A stretch of DNA of 34,229 nucleotides from Caballeronia choica (GTDB lineage Bacteria; Pseudomonadota; Gammaproteobacteria; Burkholderiales; Burkholderiaceae): the NCBI RefSeq assembly GCF_001544535.1, contig NZ_FCON02000083.1:1-34229 (forward strand). The letters are read 5' to 3'. The notes under the pieces are model-generated. The model worked only from the letters and a program-made list of their open reading frames with translations. It had not been told where the DNA came from and searched no databases. The position numbers and the translations under genes were made by a program. Below are positions 15,026-23,452 of the stretch, in pieces (position 1 is the stretch's first letter; the number at the start of each line of letters is the position of its first letter).

Positions 15026-17998
15026 ATGAATTCGAATTCGTCCTCCACTCGCCCCGACCTCAACAAGCTTCTCTCCCTGCAGCGCCAACTCGCTCAGACG
15101 ACGGACGCGGAGATTAGGTTCGATGCCGGGTCTCGAGCCGCATATGCCTCTGAGGCATCGAACTACCGGCAGGTTCCGATTGGTGTTGTCCTCCCGCGAA
15201 CGGTCGAAGACGTCGTGTCCATCATGCGCGCATGCCACGATGCGGGGGTACCGGTTTTGACGCGCGGCGCAGGCACGTCGATGTGCGGCCAGTCCGTGAA
15301 TGTCGCGGTGATTATCGACACGTCTCGTCACCTGACCCGAATTGAGCACCTTGATGGCGCGAGTCGCACGGCGGTGGTCCAACCTGGCGTTATCTGCGAC
15401 CAACTGAAAAGCGCGGCCGCCCTCAAGGGATTGACGTTTGGTCCCGACCCCGCCACGCATAGCCGCTGCACGATTGGCGGCATGGTCGGCAATAACTCTT
15501 GTGGCGCTCATTCGGTGATGGCTGGGAAGACGGCCGAGAACATCGAATCGATGGAAATCCTGACGTACGACGGCGAGCGGTTCTGGGTTGGACCGACCGA
15601 CGAAGAAGCGTTCCAGGCACATCTGGCCGCGGGCGGCCGGCGCGCCGAGATTGTCCAAGCGCTCGGAGACTTGGTCGACCGTTACGCTGACGAGATTCGT
15701 GCCGGTTTCCCCAAGCTCAAACGCCGGGTGTCAGGCTACGGCCTTGACCAGTTGCTGCCAGAAAACGGTTTCAACATCGCTCGCGCGCTCGTCGGCTCGG
15801 AAGGCACATGCGTCTCGGTCTTGCGAGCAACAACGACTCTGGTGCGTAACCCGACCGCGCGAGTCGTTACTGTTTTTGGCTTTCCCACCATCTTTGATGC
15901 GGCCGACTGCGTCCCGCAACTGCTTCCCCTCGAGCCCATCGCGATGGAAGGGCTCGATACCGGCATCGTCGGTGGCTTGCGTGAACGAGGACTCGCGCTA
16001 GCCGATATCGCGGAGCTGCCTGAAGGTAACGCCTGGCTGATGGTTGAGTTCGGCACCGACAATCTCGAATCGTCGCTGAAGCGGGCGCAAGCGGCCGCGG
16101 ACCTGGCGAATTCGCTGCCTGGTCTCCCGAATGCACGCGTGGTCGCAGATGCGGCAATGATGAAGCGGCTGTGGTCGATTCGCGAAACCGGCGCTTCCGC
16201 TACGTCCATCGGCGACGACCCGTCAAAGCCGGACCCTGTCGTCGGCTGGGAAGACGCTGCAGTCGAACCTCGTCTCCTTGGCGCGTACCTGCGAGAGTTT
16301 TCCGCGCTCGTCGAGCGCTATGGATACACGACCAACATGTATGGCCACTTCGGTGACGGATGCATTCACTCTCGTATCAACTTCGACCTGCGCAACAGCC
16401 AGGGGATTCACACATGGCGAAACTTCCTGGAGGAAGCCGCGAAGCTCGTCGTCAAGTATGAGGGCTCTCTTTCGGGTGAACACGGCGATGGACAGGCGAA
16501 GGGCCAACTGCTTTCGCTGATGTACTCGCCCGAGCTCATGGATACATTCCGCGAATTCAAGACAATCTGGGACCCGAAGAATCGCATGAATCCTGGCAAG
16601 CTCATCGACGCAATGCCTGTGGATGAGAATCTGCGGCTTGGACCGACCTACCGTCGCGTAGATGTGCCCAGCCATTTTTCGTTCGGCAATCTGCAGAGTC
16701 CGGACACTTTTGCGCGTGCCACTGAACGATGCATCGGCATGGGCAAATGCCGCTCTCTGGAAGGTGGGACGATGTGTCCGAGCTATCGCGCGACGCGCGA
16801 AGAGAAGTATTCGACGCGCGGACGCAGTCGCCTGCTCTTCGAAATGCTCAAGGGCGAGGTCATCACTGACGGTTGGGACAACAAGGAAGTCAAGGACTCG
16901 CTCGACAACTGTCTGGCATGCAAGGGCTGCCGCAGCGATTGCCCGACACACGTCGACCTGGCCAAATACAAGAGTCAGTTCTTGTATGAGCACTATCAGA
17001 AAGCGAAACGTCCGCTAATGGACACGATGATTGGGCACATCGGGACGTGGCTGCCGGTCGCAACTCGAATCAGTGGGCTGGTCAACGTCGCAATGAAAAT
17101 GCGGCCGTTCCGTGCGGTTGCCGAGAAGTTCGGACTCGCCTCGCACGTGAAGTTTCCAGCTGTTGCCGCAACAGCGTTTCGAAACGGTGAAACCTGCAAG
17201 GGTCTGTTGAGCGCAAGCAAGCTGGATGCTCACTCTGCTCTATCAAAAACAGTCCTGCTCTGGACCGACACCTTCAACAACGGGTTCTCACCCGACGTTC
17301 TCGAAGCCTCCGTCCGTGTCCTGCGGTCTTACGGCGTCGACGTACGTCTCATGAGTAAGCAGATGTGCTGCGGACGCCCTTACTACGACGCCGGGATGAT
17401 TGACCACGCCAAGCGCAACCTTGTGGACATCATGGCGCAGCTGAAGGACGTCATCGCCTTGGGACTACCCGTGGTTGTGCTCGAACCGAGTTGCCTCTCC
17501 GTATTCCGGGACGAACTCCGCTCACTGTTCCCGACTGACGACAAGGCGGCTGCACTGGCCGCATCGGTCAAGACGTTAGCCGAATACCTTGAATCGGAAG
17601 ACTTCGACGTGCCAAAGCTGGATGAAAGTGTCTACGTCCACGGGCACTGTCATCAGAAAGCCTGTGGGGGAGTTCAAGCAGAGTCACGACTGGTAGGCAA
17701 GGCAGCTCAATCGGGAGCTGTACTGCAAACAGGCTGTTGCGGTATGGCCGGGGCCTTCGGCTATCACACAAAGACCGCGGGCATTGCACGCTCGGTTGCT
17801 GAGTCTGAGCTTGTTCCCAAGATTCAGCCGCTCGATGAGAACGCAGTGCTGGTGAGCGATGGATTCAGCTGTCGCTCACAGATTCGGAACACCACGGGAC
17901 GCTCTGCGATTCACCTCGCGCAGTGGCTCGATGGCAGAGCAAAAAGAAATCCGGCGCCTCGCCGGGTCAAATCGTCCAAACAGGAGGAAACCGTATGA
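15026..17998 (+). CDS. FAD-linked and 4Fe-4S dehydrogenase (D-2-hydroxyacid type)
   Basis: A 990-residue fusion enzyme; ATG 15026 is preferred, with ATG 14948 in frame upstream. It has an N-terminal FAD-binding PCMH domain (VLPRTVEDVVSIMRACHDAG, RGAGTSMCGQSVN, TIGGMVGNNSCGAHS), an FAD-oxidase C domain (MYGHFGDGCIHSR, GEHGDGQAKG), and a GlpC-like part with two 4Fe-4S motifs (CIGMGKC near residue 569, CLACKGCRSDCP near 630) and CCG motifs (CCGRPYYDAG near 780, CCGMAGAFGYH near 903). This is the architecture of YdiJ-type D-2-hydroxyglutarate or D-lactate dehydrogenases, which pass electrons to the quinone pool. Its place in a GABA locus suggests oxidation of a hydroxyacid such as 2- or 4-hydroxy acids, unproven. 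Confidence 0.85.
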   Translation: MNSNSSSTRPDLNKLLSLQRQLAQTTDAEIRFDAGSRAAYASEASNYRQVPIGVVLPRTVEDVVSIMRACHDAGVPVLTRGAGTSMCGQSVNVAVIIDTSRHLTRIEHLDGASRTAVVQPGVICDQLKSAAALKGLTFGPDPATHSRCTIGGMVGNNSCGAHSVMAGKTAENIESMEILTYDGERFWVGPTDEEAFQAHLAAGGRRAEIVQALGDLVDRYADEIRAGFPKLKRRVSGYGLDQLLPENGFNIARALVGSEGTCVSVLRATTTLVRNPTARVVTVFGFPTIFDAADCVPQLLPLEPIAMEGLDTGIVGGLRERGLALADIAELPEGNAWLMVEFGTDNLESSLKRAQAAADLANSLPGLPNARVVADAAMMKRLWSIRETGASATSIGDDPSKPDPVVGWEDAAVEPRLLGAYLREFSALVERYGYTTNMYGHFGDGCIHSRINFDLRNSQGIHTWRNFLEEAAKLVVKYEGSLSGEHGDGQAKGQLLSLMYSPELMDTFREFKTIWDPKNRMNPGKLIDAMPVDENLRLGPTYRRVDVPSHFSFGNLQSPDTFARATERCIGMGKCRSLEGGTMCPSYRATREEKYSTRGRSRLLFEMLKGEVITDGWDNKEVKDSLDNCLACKGCRSDCPTHVDLAKYKSQFLYEHYQKAKRPLMDTMIGHIGTWLPVATRISGLVNVAMKMRPFRAVAEKFGLASHVKFPAVAATAFRNGETCKGLLSASKLDAHSALSKTVLLWTDTFNNGFSPDVLEASVRVLRSYGVDVRLMSKQMCCGRPYYDAGMIDHAKRNLVDIMAQLKDVIALGLPVVVLEPSCLSVFRDELRSLFPTDDKAAALAASVKTLAEYLESEDFDVPKLDESVYVHGHCHQKACGGVQAESRLVGKAAQSGAVLQTGCCGMAGAFGYHTKTAGIARSVAESELVPKIQPLDENAVLVSDGFSCRSQIRNTTGRSAIHLAQWLDGRAKRNPAPRRVKSSKQEETV

Positions 17999-18600
17999 AT
18001 CGTAGAGATTTCGCCAGTCTTGCCGCTGTCGGCGCTTCCGCATTGTTCCTTCCTCGTGCCGGCAACGCCGCAACGAGCGCACCCAGTAGCGATTCGGCTG
18101 CGACGCTCGCCCAAGGCCAAAATGCGATTCGCCAAGGGACGTCACGGGACGAAGCGATTCGGGCATGGCTCGAAGTCGTCAAGCCGAAACTCCCGTTTCT
18201 TCAGGCGACTGCGCTGGTCTCCCGTCCGAAGCCTGAGGCCCCGAAAGAGCTCGGTGCCGTCCGGCGCATTTACTCGACGGTGCCGAGCTCGTACCCCGTT
18301 GGGGGCTGGAAGCAGCTGTCAGGCTCGGATTGGGCACGAAAAGTACTTGAACGTGGTGAAGTCCTCGTTGCGAACAGTGACGCCGACCTCGAGCACTACT
18401 TCCCGGACCACAAGCTGCTGAAATCTCTCGGTACGGCAACGCTCGTCAATATCCCAGTCGTTGTCTGCAAGCGGACCGTCGGCGCGTTTGCATTCATGTG
18501 CGCGGAAGTTGTTCCCGAAAGTGCCATCACCGAGGAAATCCGACTGTTGACCGCGCTGACCGCGCCGTTGTTCTCCGACGACCTGGTGCCGACTGCTTAA
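17995..18600 (+). CDS. Tat-type exported GAF-domain protein
   Basis: A 201-residue protein whose ATG overlaps the stop of the FAD-Fe-S gene (ATGA), with AGGAGG just upstream, so the two are translationally coupled. The N-terminus is twin-arginine-like (MNRRDFASL, a moderately hydrophobic stretch, cleavage near AGNA-A). The rest resembles a GAF domain: RGEVLVANSDADLEHYFPDH, then LGTATLVNIPVVVCKRTVGA and FAFMCAEVV. GAF domains bind small molecules or cofactors in cytoplasmic signalling proteins, so an exported GAF protein is unusual. It may serve as a substrate-binding or cofactor-binding partner of the dehydrogenase. Localisation and partner are inferred. Confidence 0.7.
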   Translation: MNRRDFASLAAVGASALFLPRAGNAATSAPSSDSAATLAQGQNAIRQGTSRDEAIRAWLEVVKPKLPFLQATALVSRPKPEAPKELGAVRRIYSTVPSSYPVGGWKQLSGSDWARKVLERGEVLVANSDADLEHYFPDHKLLKSLGTATLVNIPVVVCKRTVGAFAFMCAEVVPESAITEEIRLLTALTAPLFSDDLVPTA

Positions 18601-18654
18601 CGTCACAGCAGAAAATGCCGCGCTGAGTTTCAACTCGGTCGGATAAGCCATCAT

Positions 18655-18692
18655 CGGAGCATGCTGTGCAAAACCATATGCCGCATGCTCCG
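18655..18692. promoter_or_regulatory. 10-bp inverted repeat before the class III aminotransferase
   Basis: CGGAGCATGC (18655-18664) and GCATGCTCCG (18683-18692) are perfect complements separated by 18 bases, 42 bp before the aminotransferase start. No T run follows, so an operator or leader-RNA stem is more likely than a terminator. A smaller stem, GATAGG/CCTATC (18704-18721), follows next to the ribosome binding site. Confidence 0.45.
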
Positions 18693-18733
18693 GATACTCT
18701 AAGGATAGGCAAAACCCTATCGAGGATTGTGAA

Positions 18734-20116
18734 ATGTCTCTAGCATCGCTTATTGATTCCGACCGTAAGCATCTCATCCACCCTGTCGCCAATTATCGTG
18801 CACACGAAAAGCGCGGGGCAACAGTGCTGGAGCGCGGCAAGGGCGCTTGGCTTTACGACGCACAGGGCAACGAGTTGCTGGATGCGTTCGCGGGGCTGTG
18901 GTGCGTGAATACCGGCTACGGTCACGAAAGCATCGTAAAGGTCGCGGCAGAGCAGATGGCAAAACTGCCTTATGCAACCGGCTACTTTCACTTTGGCTCC
19001 CAGCCTGCAATTGAACTCGCCGAACGGCTTGTTGAACTCTCGCCGAAAAACCTGCAGCACGTATACTTTTCGTTGGGCGGTTCGGACGCTGTCGATTCCG
19101 CACTGCGCTTCATCACGCATTACTACAACGCCATTGGCCGGCCGAGCAAAAAGCACTTCATTGCTCTTGAACGTGGCTATCATGGCTCGTCATGCGTTGG
19201 CTCTGGTCTGACTGCCATCGCGAGCTTTCATCGCAACTTCGATGTGCCGCTCCCCACGCAGCATCACATCCCGTCGCCGTATCCCTATCGAAGCGAGACA
19301 CCCAACGATGCACAGGCCATCATCGCAAATTCGGTGAAAGCGCTCGAGGACAAGGTCGCCACGCTCGGTACCGACAATGTCGCCGCATTCTTCTGTGAAC
19401 CTGTTCAAGGTTCGGGCGGCGTCATCGTCCCGCCGAAGGGATGGCTGAAGGCGATGCGTGACGCGTGCCGACGTCTGGATATTTTGTTCGTTGCCGACGA
19501 GGTGATTACTGCCTTCGGCCGAACGGGCCCAATGTTCGCATGCGAAGCCGAGACGGTTGAGCCGGACCTCATGACTATCGCGAAAGGATTGACTGCAGGC
19601 TACGCCCCCATGGGCGCCGTGCTGATGTCTGACGCTGTCTATCAAGGCATCGCTGATGGTAGCAAGCCTGGAGAAGCGGTCGGCCTCGGCCAAACATACT
19701 CCTCGCACCCGGTAAGCGCAGCTGTCGGCCTCGAAGTGCTGCGCCTTTATACAGAGGGCGGTCTCCTCGCGAACGGCCAGGCCCAAGCTCCAAAATTCGC
19801 GCAGGGCCTCGACAGCTTGCTCGACCATCCGCTCGTGGGCGACTCGCGACACGTAGGTCTTTTGGGCGCAGTGGAACTGGTCGCAGATAAATCCACGCGA
19901 GCTCGCTTCGACCCGGCACTGCATCTCGCAGACAGAATCTTCGACGCGTCCGCTCGCAACAAAATTGTTTTCAGAGCGTTCGGCGACAACATCCTCGGAT
20001 TTGCTCCGGCGCTCTGCTACACAAGCGATGAGGTCAGCATGATGGTGGAGCGTGTTCGAAAGACGCTCGATGACGTTCTGGAATGCGCTGATGTGCGCCG
20101 CGCAATTAAAGGGTAA
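18734..20116 (+). CDS. Class III omega-aminotransferase
   Basis: A 460-residue PLP-dependent aminotransferase from ATG 18734 (GAGG upstream). Motifs: GLWCVNTGYGH, the phosphate-binding SLGGSDAVDSALR, ERGYHGSS, FFCEPVQGSGG, ADEVITAFGRTG and the catalytic Lys284 (TIAKGLTAGYAPMG). The GLWCVN and YHG motifs place it with omega-amino acid:pyruvate, putrescine or taurine-type transaminases rather than with GabT. With the aldehyde dehydrogenase 59 bp downstream it forms the usual pair that turns an omega-amine into a carboxylic acid. So the locus has two class III transaminases, possibly for different amines or co-substrates (2-oxoglutarate versus pyruvate). Confidence 0.87.
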   Translation: MSLASLIDSDRKHLIHPVANYRAHEKRGATVLERGKGAWLYDAQGNELLDAFAGLWCVNTGYGHESIVKVAAEQMAKLPYATGYFHFGSQPAIELAERLVELSPKNLQHVYFSLGGSDAVDSALRFITHYYNAIGRPSKKHFIALERGYHGSSCVGSGLTAIASFHRNFDVPLPTQHHIPSPYPYRSETPNDAQAIIANSVKALEDKVATLGTDNVAAFFCEPVQGSGGVIVPPKGWLKAMRDACRRLDILFVADEVITAFGRTGPMFACEAETVEPDLMTIAKGLTAGYAPMGAVLMSDAVYQGIADGSKPGEAVGLGQTYSSHPVSAAVGLEVLRLYTEGGLLANGQAQAPKFAQGLDSLLDHPLVGDSRHVGLLGAVELVADKSTRARFDPALHLADRIFDASARNKIVFRAFGDNILGFAPALCYTSDEVSMMVERVRKTLDDVLECADVRRAIKG

Positions 20117-20141
20117 GCCCGTCTAGGTCAGGTTGGACGGG
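20117..20141 (+). other. Intergenic stem-loop
   Basis: GCCCGTC (20117-20123) and GACGGGC (20135-20141) form a perfect 7-bp stem starting right after the aminotransferase stop. There is no T run, so it may be a transcript-stabilising or weak attenuating hairpin between the two operon genes. Confidence 0.4.
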
Positions 20142-20175
20142 CAAAGAGTAGCGCATCTTTTCGAAGGTATTGAGC

Positions 20176-21648
20176 ATGGAACTGAAACTGAAACGTGAAG
20201 AGCTTCTGCGCCGGCAGAATCTGATTGGTGGCGAATGGACCGATGCCGTGAACGGTGCGCACTATTCGGTCGCCAACCCAGCCACCGGCGGCATCATCGC
20301 CGAAGTTGCGAACAGTACCAAAGCGGACGCGCGTGCTGCCACTGACGCGGCGGCGAAAGCGGCAGATGCATGGCGTGAACGCTTGCCTCGGGAGCGTGCA
20401 GAAATCCTCAAGCGCTGGCACGCGCTGATTGTCGCTAACACCGATGACCTCGCAGCAATCATGTCGATGGAGCAAGGGAAACCTTTGGCTGAAGCCAAAG
20501 GCGAAGTCGCCTATGGCGCGTCATACGTCGCATGGTTCGCCGATGAGGCGACTCGCATCTACGGCGACCTGATTCCGCAGCAGCAGCGGGGCAAGCAGAT
20601 GCGTGCCATCAGAGAGCCGATGGGCATCGTTGCAGCAATCACCCCATGGAACTTCCCGCTCGCGATGATTGCGCGAAAAATAGCTCCGGCACTGGCCGCT
20701 GGATGCACGGTGGTCGGCAAGCCGGCGGAAGACACGCCGCTGACGGCGCTCGCGCTCGCGGCGCTTGCCCAGGAGGCTGGCGTTCCCCCCGGCGTGCTTA
20801 ATATGCTAAGTGCCTCCCGTGACCAAGGTATCGAAGCCGTCGGCGATTGGCTTGCTGACGACCGGGTCCGCAAAATTACTTTCACCGGCTCCACGGCTGT
20901 TGGCAAGTATTTGGCCCGCGAGTCGGCCGGTACATTGAAGAAGCTCTCGCTCGAGTTGGGCGGCAACGCTCCGTTCATCGTCTTCGACGATGCCGACCTG
21001 GACGCCGCAGTGGTCGGTCTCATGGCCGCGAAATTTCGCAATGGCGGCCAGACCTGTGTTTGTCCGAACCGCATTTACGTGCAGGCTGGCGTGTTCGACA
21101 AGTTCGCGGAACTGCTTGCTGCACGAGTGGGCGCATTGAAAGTTGCTCCCGCCACCGACCCGCAAGCGCAAATCGGGCCAATGATTAACGCGAAGGCCAT
21201 CGACAAGATTGACCGGCATGTCAATGATGCAGTGTCGAAGGGGGCGAAGGTCCTGACCGGCGGCAAGCGCCTGACGGAAATGGGCCCGAATTACTATGCT
21301 CCGACTGTGCTCGCGCATGCGACTAACGAGATGCTCGTCACGTGCGAAGAGACCTTCGGTCCTGTAGCACCGTTGTATCGCTTCGAGTCAGAAGAAGAGG
21401 CCATTCGCCTGTCCAACGACACGCCGTTCGGCCTTGCCGCGTATTTCTACACGCAGGATATGCGGCGTGCCGAACGTGTGTCACGTGCCCTCCAGGCCGG
21501 CGTGGTCGGATTGAACGAAGGTGCAGTAGCAAGCGAAGCCGCTCCGTTCGGTGGCGTGAAGGAATCTGGCTACGGCCGAGAAGGGTCGAAGTATGGCCTC
21601 GAGGACTACCTGTCCATCAAATATATCTGCCAGGGCGGTCTCGACTAA
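20176..21648 (+). CDS. gabD: NAD(P)-dependent succinate-semialdehyde dehydrogenase
   Basis: A 490-residue aldehyde dehydrogenase from ATG 20176 (GAAGG 8 bases upstream; an in-frame TTG at 20170 is less likely). It oxidises succinate semialdehyde to succinate, the second step of GABA catabolism. The catalytic set is complete: PWNFP (oxyanion Asn), KPAEDTPL, FTGSTAVG, Glu260 (SLELGG) and Cys294 (GGQTCVCPN), plus EETFGPVAP. The FxxGGQTCVCPNR context and C-terminal GREGSKYGLEDYL are typical of GabD. It lies last in the plus-strand run, followed by a terminator. Confidence 0.9.
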   Translation: MELKLKREELLRRQNLIGGEWTDAVNGAHYSVANPATGGIIAEVANSTKADARAATDAAAKAADAWRERLPRERAEILKRWHALIVANTDDLAAIMSMEQGKPLAEAKGEVAYGASYVAWFADEATRIYGDLIPQQQRGKQMRAIREPMGIVAAITPWNFPLAMIARKIAPALAAGCTVVGKPAEDTPLTALALAALAQEAGVPPGVLNMLSASRDQGIEAVGDWLADDRVRKITFTGSTAVGKYLARESAGTLKKLSLELGGNAPFIVFDDADLDAAVVGLMAAKFRNGGQTCVCPNRIYVQAGVFDKFAELLAARVGALKVAPATDPQAQIGPMINAKAIDKIDRHVNDAVSKGAKVLTGGKRLTEMGPNYYAPTVLAHATNEMLVTCEETFGPVAPLYRFESEEEAIRLSNDTPFGLAAYFYTQDMRRAERVSRALQAGVVGLNEGAVASEAAPFGGVKESGYGREGSKYGLEDYLSIKYICQGGLD

Positions 21649-21669
21649 GTCGTACCGTCATTGCAGAGA

Positions 21670-21706
21670 GGCCATCGTCCTGAACGGATGATGGCCCCTT
21701 TTCTTG
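21670..21706 (+). terminator. Rho-independent terminator after gabD
   Basis: GGCCATCGTC (21670-21679) pairs with GATGATGGCC (21687-21696) through ten base pairs including one G-U, with a 7-base loop, followed by CCTTTTCTT. It lies between the converging gabD and porin genes and ends the plus-strand transcript. Confidence 0.75.
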
Positions 21707-21711
21707 GCAGC

Positions 21712-22848
21712 TTAGAACGAGTGGCGGATGCCGACCCGTACAACAACCTGATTGTCGGTGCTCGATGGCGTCACAAATGCCAGCGCAGCAACTGCGGGCT
21801 TCCCGGTCGAGTCCGTTCCGATGGCATGTTCCCACGCAGCGATGGTATAGAGCACGGTCCGCTTTGACAGGTCATACTCCGCACCAAGGTTCACCTGACT
21901 ATATTTCGCCGACTCTGCCTTCGTATAGTTATAGGCTGCCCCGACCATAACTGCGGGTGTGATTCTGTACGTAGCATTGGCCTCGATGCTGTTGAATGTG
22001 GCGGTACCGGAGAACGGCGTGGAACTGGTAGGGACCACATCCTCGAAGCGCGTGTTCGTGTAGAGCACGCCAAAGACTGCGTTACCAACTGAAATGTTCG
22101 CACCACCGCCCGCAATCTGTAGGGTGTGTGCCGACACGTAACCGCTGAAGGTCGGGTTCGTAATCGGGTTCGTGAATGTCGTGCCCGCGACCGGGGACGC
22201 CGTCGCGTCGTAGAGTGAGGTCGCTGGGTTGTTCAGTCGAAGCAAAGCCGCTGCCGCCGTGACTGGACCGCCTGTGTAGGTCAGACTCAACCCCTCGCCG
22301 CGGCCCTGCGAGAAGTTTCCGGCCACACCCCCAAGGCTTAATAGAGCGCCGAATTTGAAGCCTGCTAATACTGGCGTGTAGTACTTGATGGTGTTGCTGA
22401 CCGAATAGTCCCCCCAAACGTTGTCTACGTCTCCCGCCCGACTCGTGAGGACGCCACCGAACTGCAGGGAGGAAGCGAGCGGCATGAGGGAGTCGGCAAT
22501 GAGGTCATACTGGCGCCCCAGTCGGATGCTACCGAATGGGCCGTTTAACGCTACGTAAGATTGACGACCAAACAGGCGTCCGCCATTTCCAAACTTTCCC
22601 GTGTTGATATCAAACCCGCTTTCGAGAACCGCTACCGCGCTTAATCCACCGCGTAATTCCTCAAACGTTCGAAAACCCCATTTACTGCTGCCCCGCCCCC
22701 CATTGACCATTTGGTAGTTGTGCGCCCCAGCCTGGTTGTTCGTGAATGAAAAGCTGTCGTCGACCACGCCGTAAAGTGTTGTAGAGCTTTGTGCCATACT
22801 ATTCGCAGTGAAAAACAGTACTGCTAAACTAAGAACTTCTCTTTTCAT
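21712..22848 (-). CDS. Outer-membrane porin (Burkholderia OmpC-like)
   Basis: A 378-residue porin from ATG 22848 (AGGGG upstream). It has a signal peptide (MKREVLSLAVLFF, cleavage near NSMA-QS) and then the typical first strand SSTTLYGVVDDSF. Beta-barrel repeats are visible: SKWGFRTFEELRGGLSAVAV, ESGFDINTG, LFGRQSYVALNGPFGSIRLG, and the C-terminal strand VVVRVGIRHSF ending in Phe, the assembly signal. General porins let small hydrophilic solutes across the outer membrane. Its position beside the catabolic genes and the upstream copy of the 19-bp motif suggest an uptake pore for the pathway substrate. Confidence 0.9.
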   Translation of the reverse strand: MKREVLSLAVLFFTANSMAQSSTTLYGVVDDSFSFTNNQAGAHNYQMVNGGRGSSKWGFRTFEELRGGLSAVAVLESGFDINTGKFGNGGRLFGRQSYVALNGPFGSIRLGRQYDLIADSLMPLASSLQFGGVLTSRAGDVDNVWGDYSVSNTIKYYTPVLAGFKFGALLSLGGVAGNFSQGRGEGLSLTYTGGPVTAAAALLRLNNPATSLYDATASPVAGTTFTNPITNPTFSGYVSAHTLQIAGGGANISVGNAVFGVLYTNTRFEDVVPTSSTPFSGTATFNSIEANATYRITPAVMVGAAYNYTKAESAKYSQVNLGAEYDLSKRTVLYTIAAWEHAIGTDSTGKPAVAALAFVTPSSTDNQVVVRVGIRHSF

Positions 22849-22995
22849 TTGTCCCCTCTGGTCGGCTGAAGAATGTGCACGCTGCGATGGAATGTATCGT
22901 CTGCATCCGAAAGCGACCAATGTTGTCGCAAGGGACGAATACGAATTCGTTCTGCATTGGCAGAGGCCAGTATTCACTCAAGTATTTTTGACACC

Positions 22996-23014
22996 AATCG
23001 ACGAAACGTAGGAA
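22996..23014. promoter_or_regulatory. Putative PucR operator, site 4 (porin promoter)
   Basis: AATCGACGAAACGTAGGAA matches site 1 at 15 of 19 positions, including an unbroken run of 11 (AAACGTAGGAA). It is 148 bp upstream of the porin start and lies between the arms of an 8-bp inverted repeat (CCAATCGA at 22994-23001 and TCGATTGG at 23026-23033), overlapping the left arm. The left half-site is weak. Confidence 0.45.
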
Positions 23015-23137
23015 AGCATGTTCCATCGATTGGAGGTTTCGTACGCAAGGGGAAGAGAGCAAACGCAGCAGGTGGCAAGTCCACAGCCGCGAGGTTGTGG
23101 TACCTCGCGGTGAACCTTGGTTCAGTCATGCAACCTG

Positions 23138-23437
23138 TCAAGGGGATGAGGCGCACCATTTCCTGAAAGCTGTTGTTCGCCCAAAGTCTACGTGGTAACC
23201 CAGGGACATCACGGCCCTGTGACTCAACAGGCACCGGTCATCGCCGGGCCATCGCAAATCTTGGTCCGCGTTAATATCGCGGGTGACGCCAACTTGCCAC
23301 AAGAGCTTTGCCGCTCTTTCGGACTTGATGCCAAACAGACGAGCAACGTGATGCATGTCGAACCAAGCTGCATCCTGGTCGAGTCTTCCGAGGAGAGTTC
23401 TACTGGTGGTCGCGCAGACATACTGTACCGTCGTCAT
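23138..23437 (-). CDS. Small RhuM/Bro-N-like protein
   Basis: A 99-residue protein starting 15 bp after the Lrp gene stop in the same orientation (GGAG about 11 bases upstream). It has two recognisable parts: a helix-turn-helix-like FDMHHVARLFGIKSERAAK, and a C-terminal LSHRAVMSLGYHVDFGRTTAFRKWC, which resembles the 'SLGYRVxSxRxxxFRxWA' motif of RhuM and Bro-N domain proteins from phages and pathogenicity islands. It seems to be a single-domain version. It could bind DNA, but function is unknown. The link with the Lrp gene suggests co-transcription. Confidence 0.6.
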   Translation of the reverse strand: MTTVQYVCATTSRTLLGRLDQDAAWFDMHHVARLFGIKSERAAKLLWQVGVTRDINADQDLRWPGDDRCLLSHRAVMSLGYHVDFGRTTAFRKWCASSP

Positions 23438-23452
23438 CGTTCCAATGCTCCA

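Noticed and set aside
18693-18711. Possible sixth copy of the 19-bp motif before the second aminotransferase
   Set aside because: It can be aligned only with a 2-base insertion and a substitution, so I do not count it as a site.
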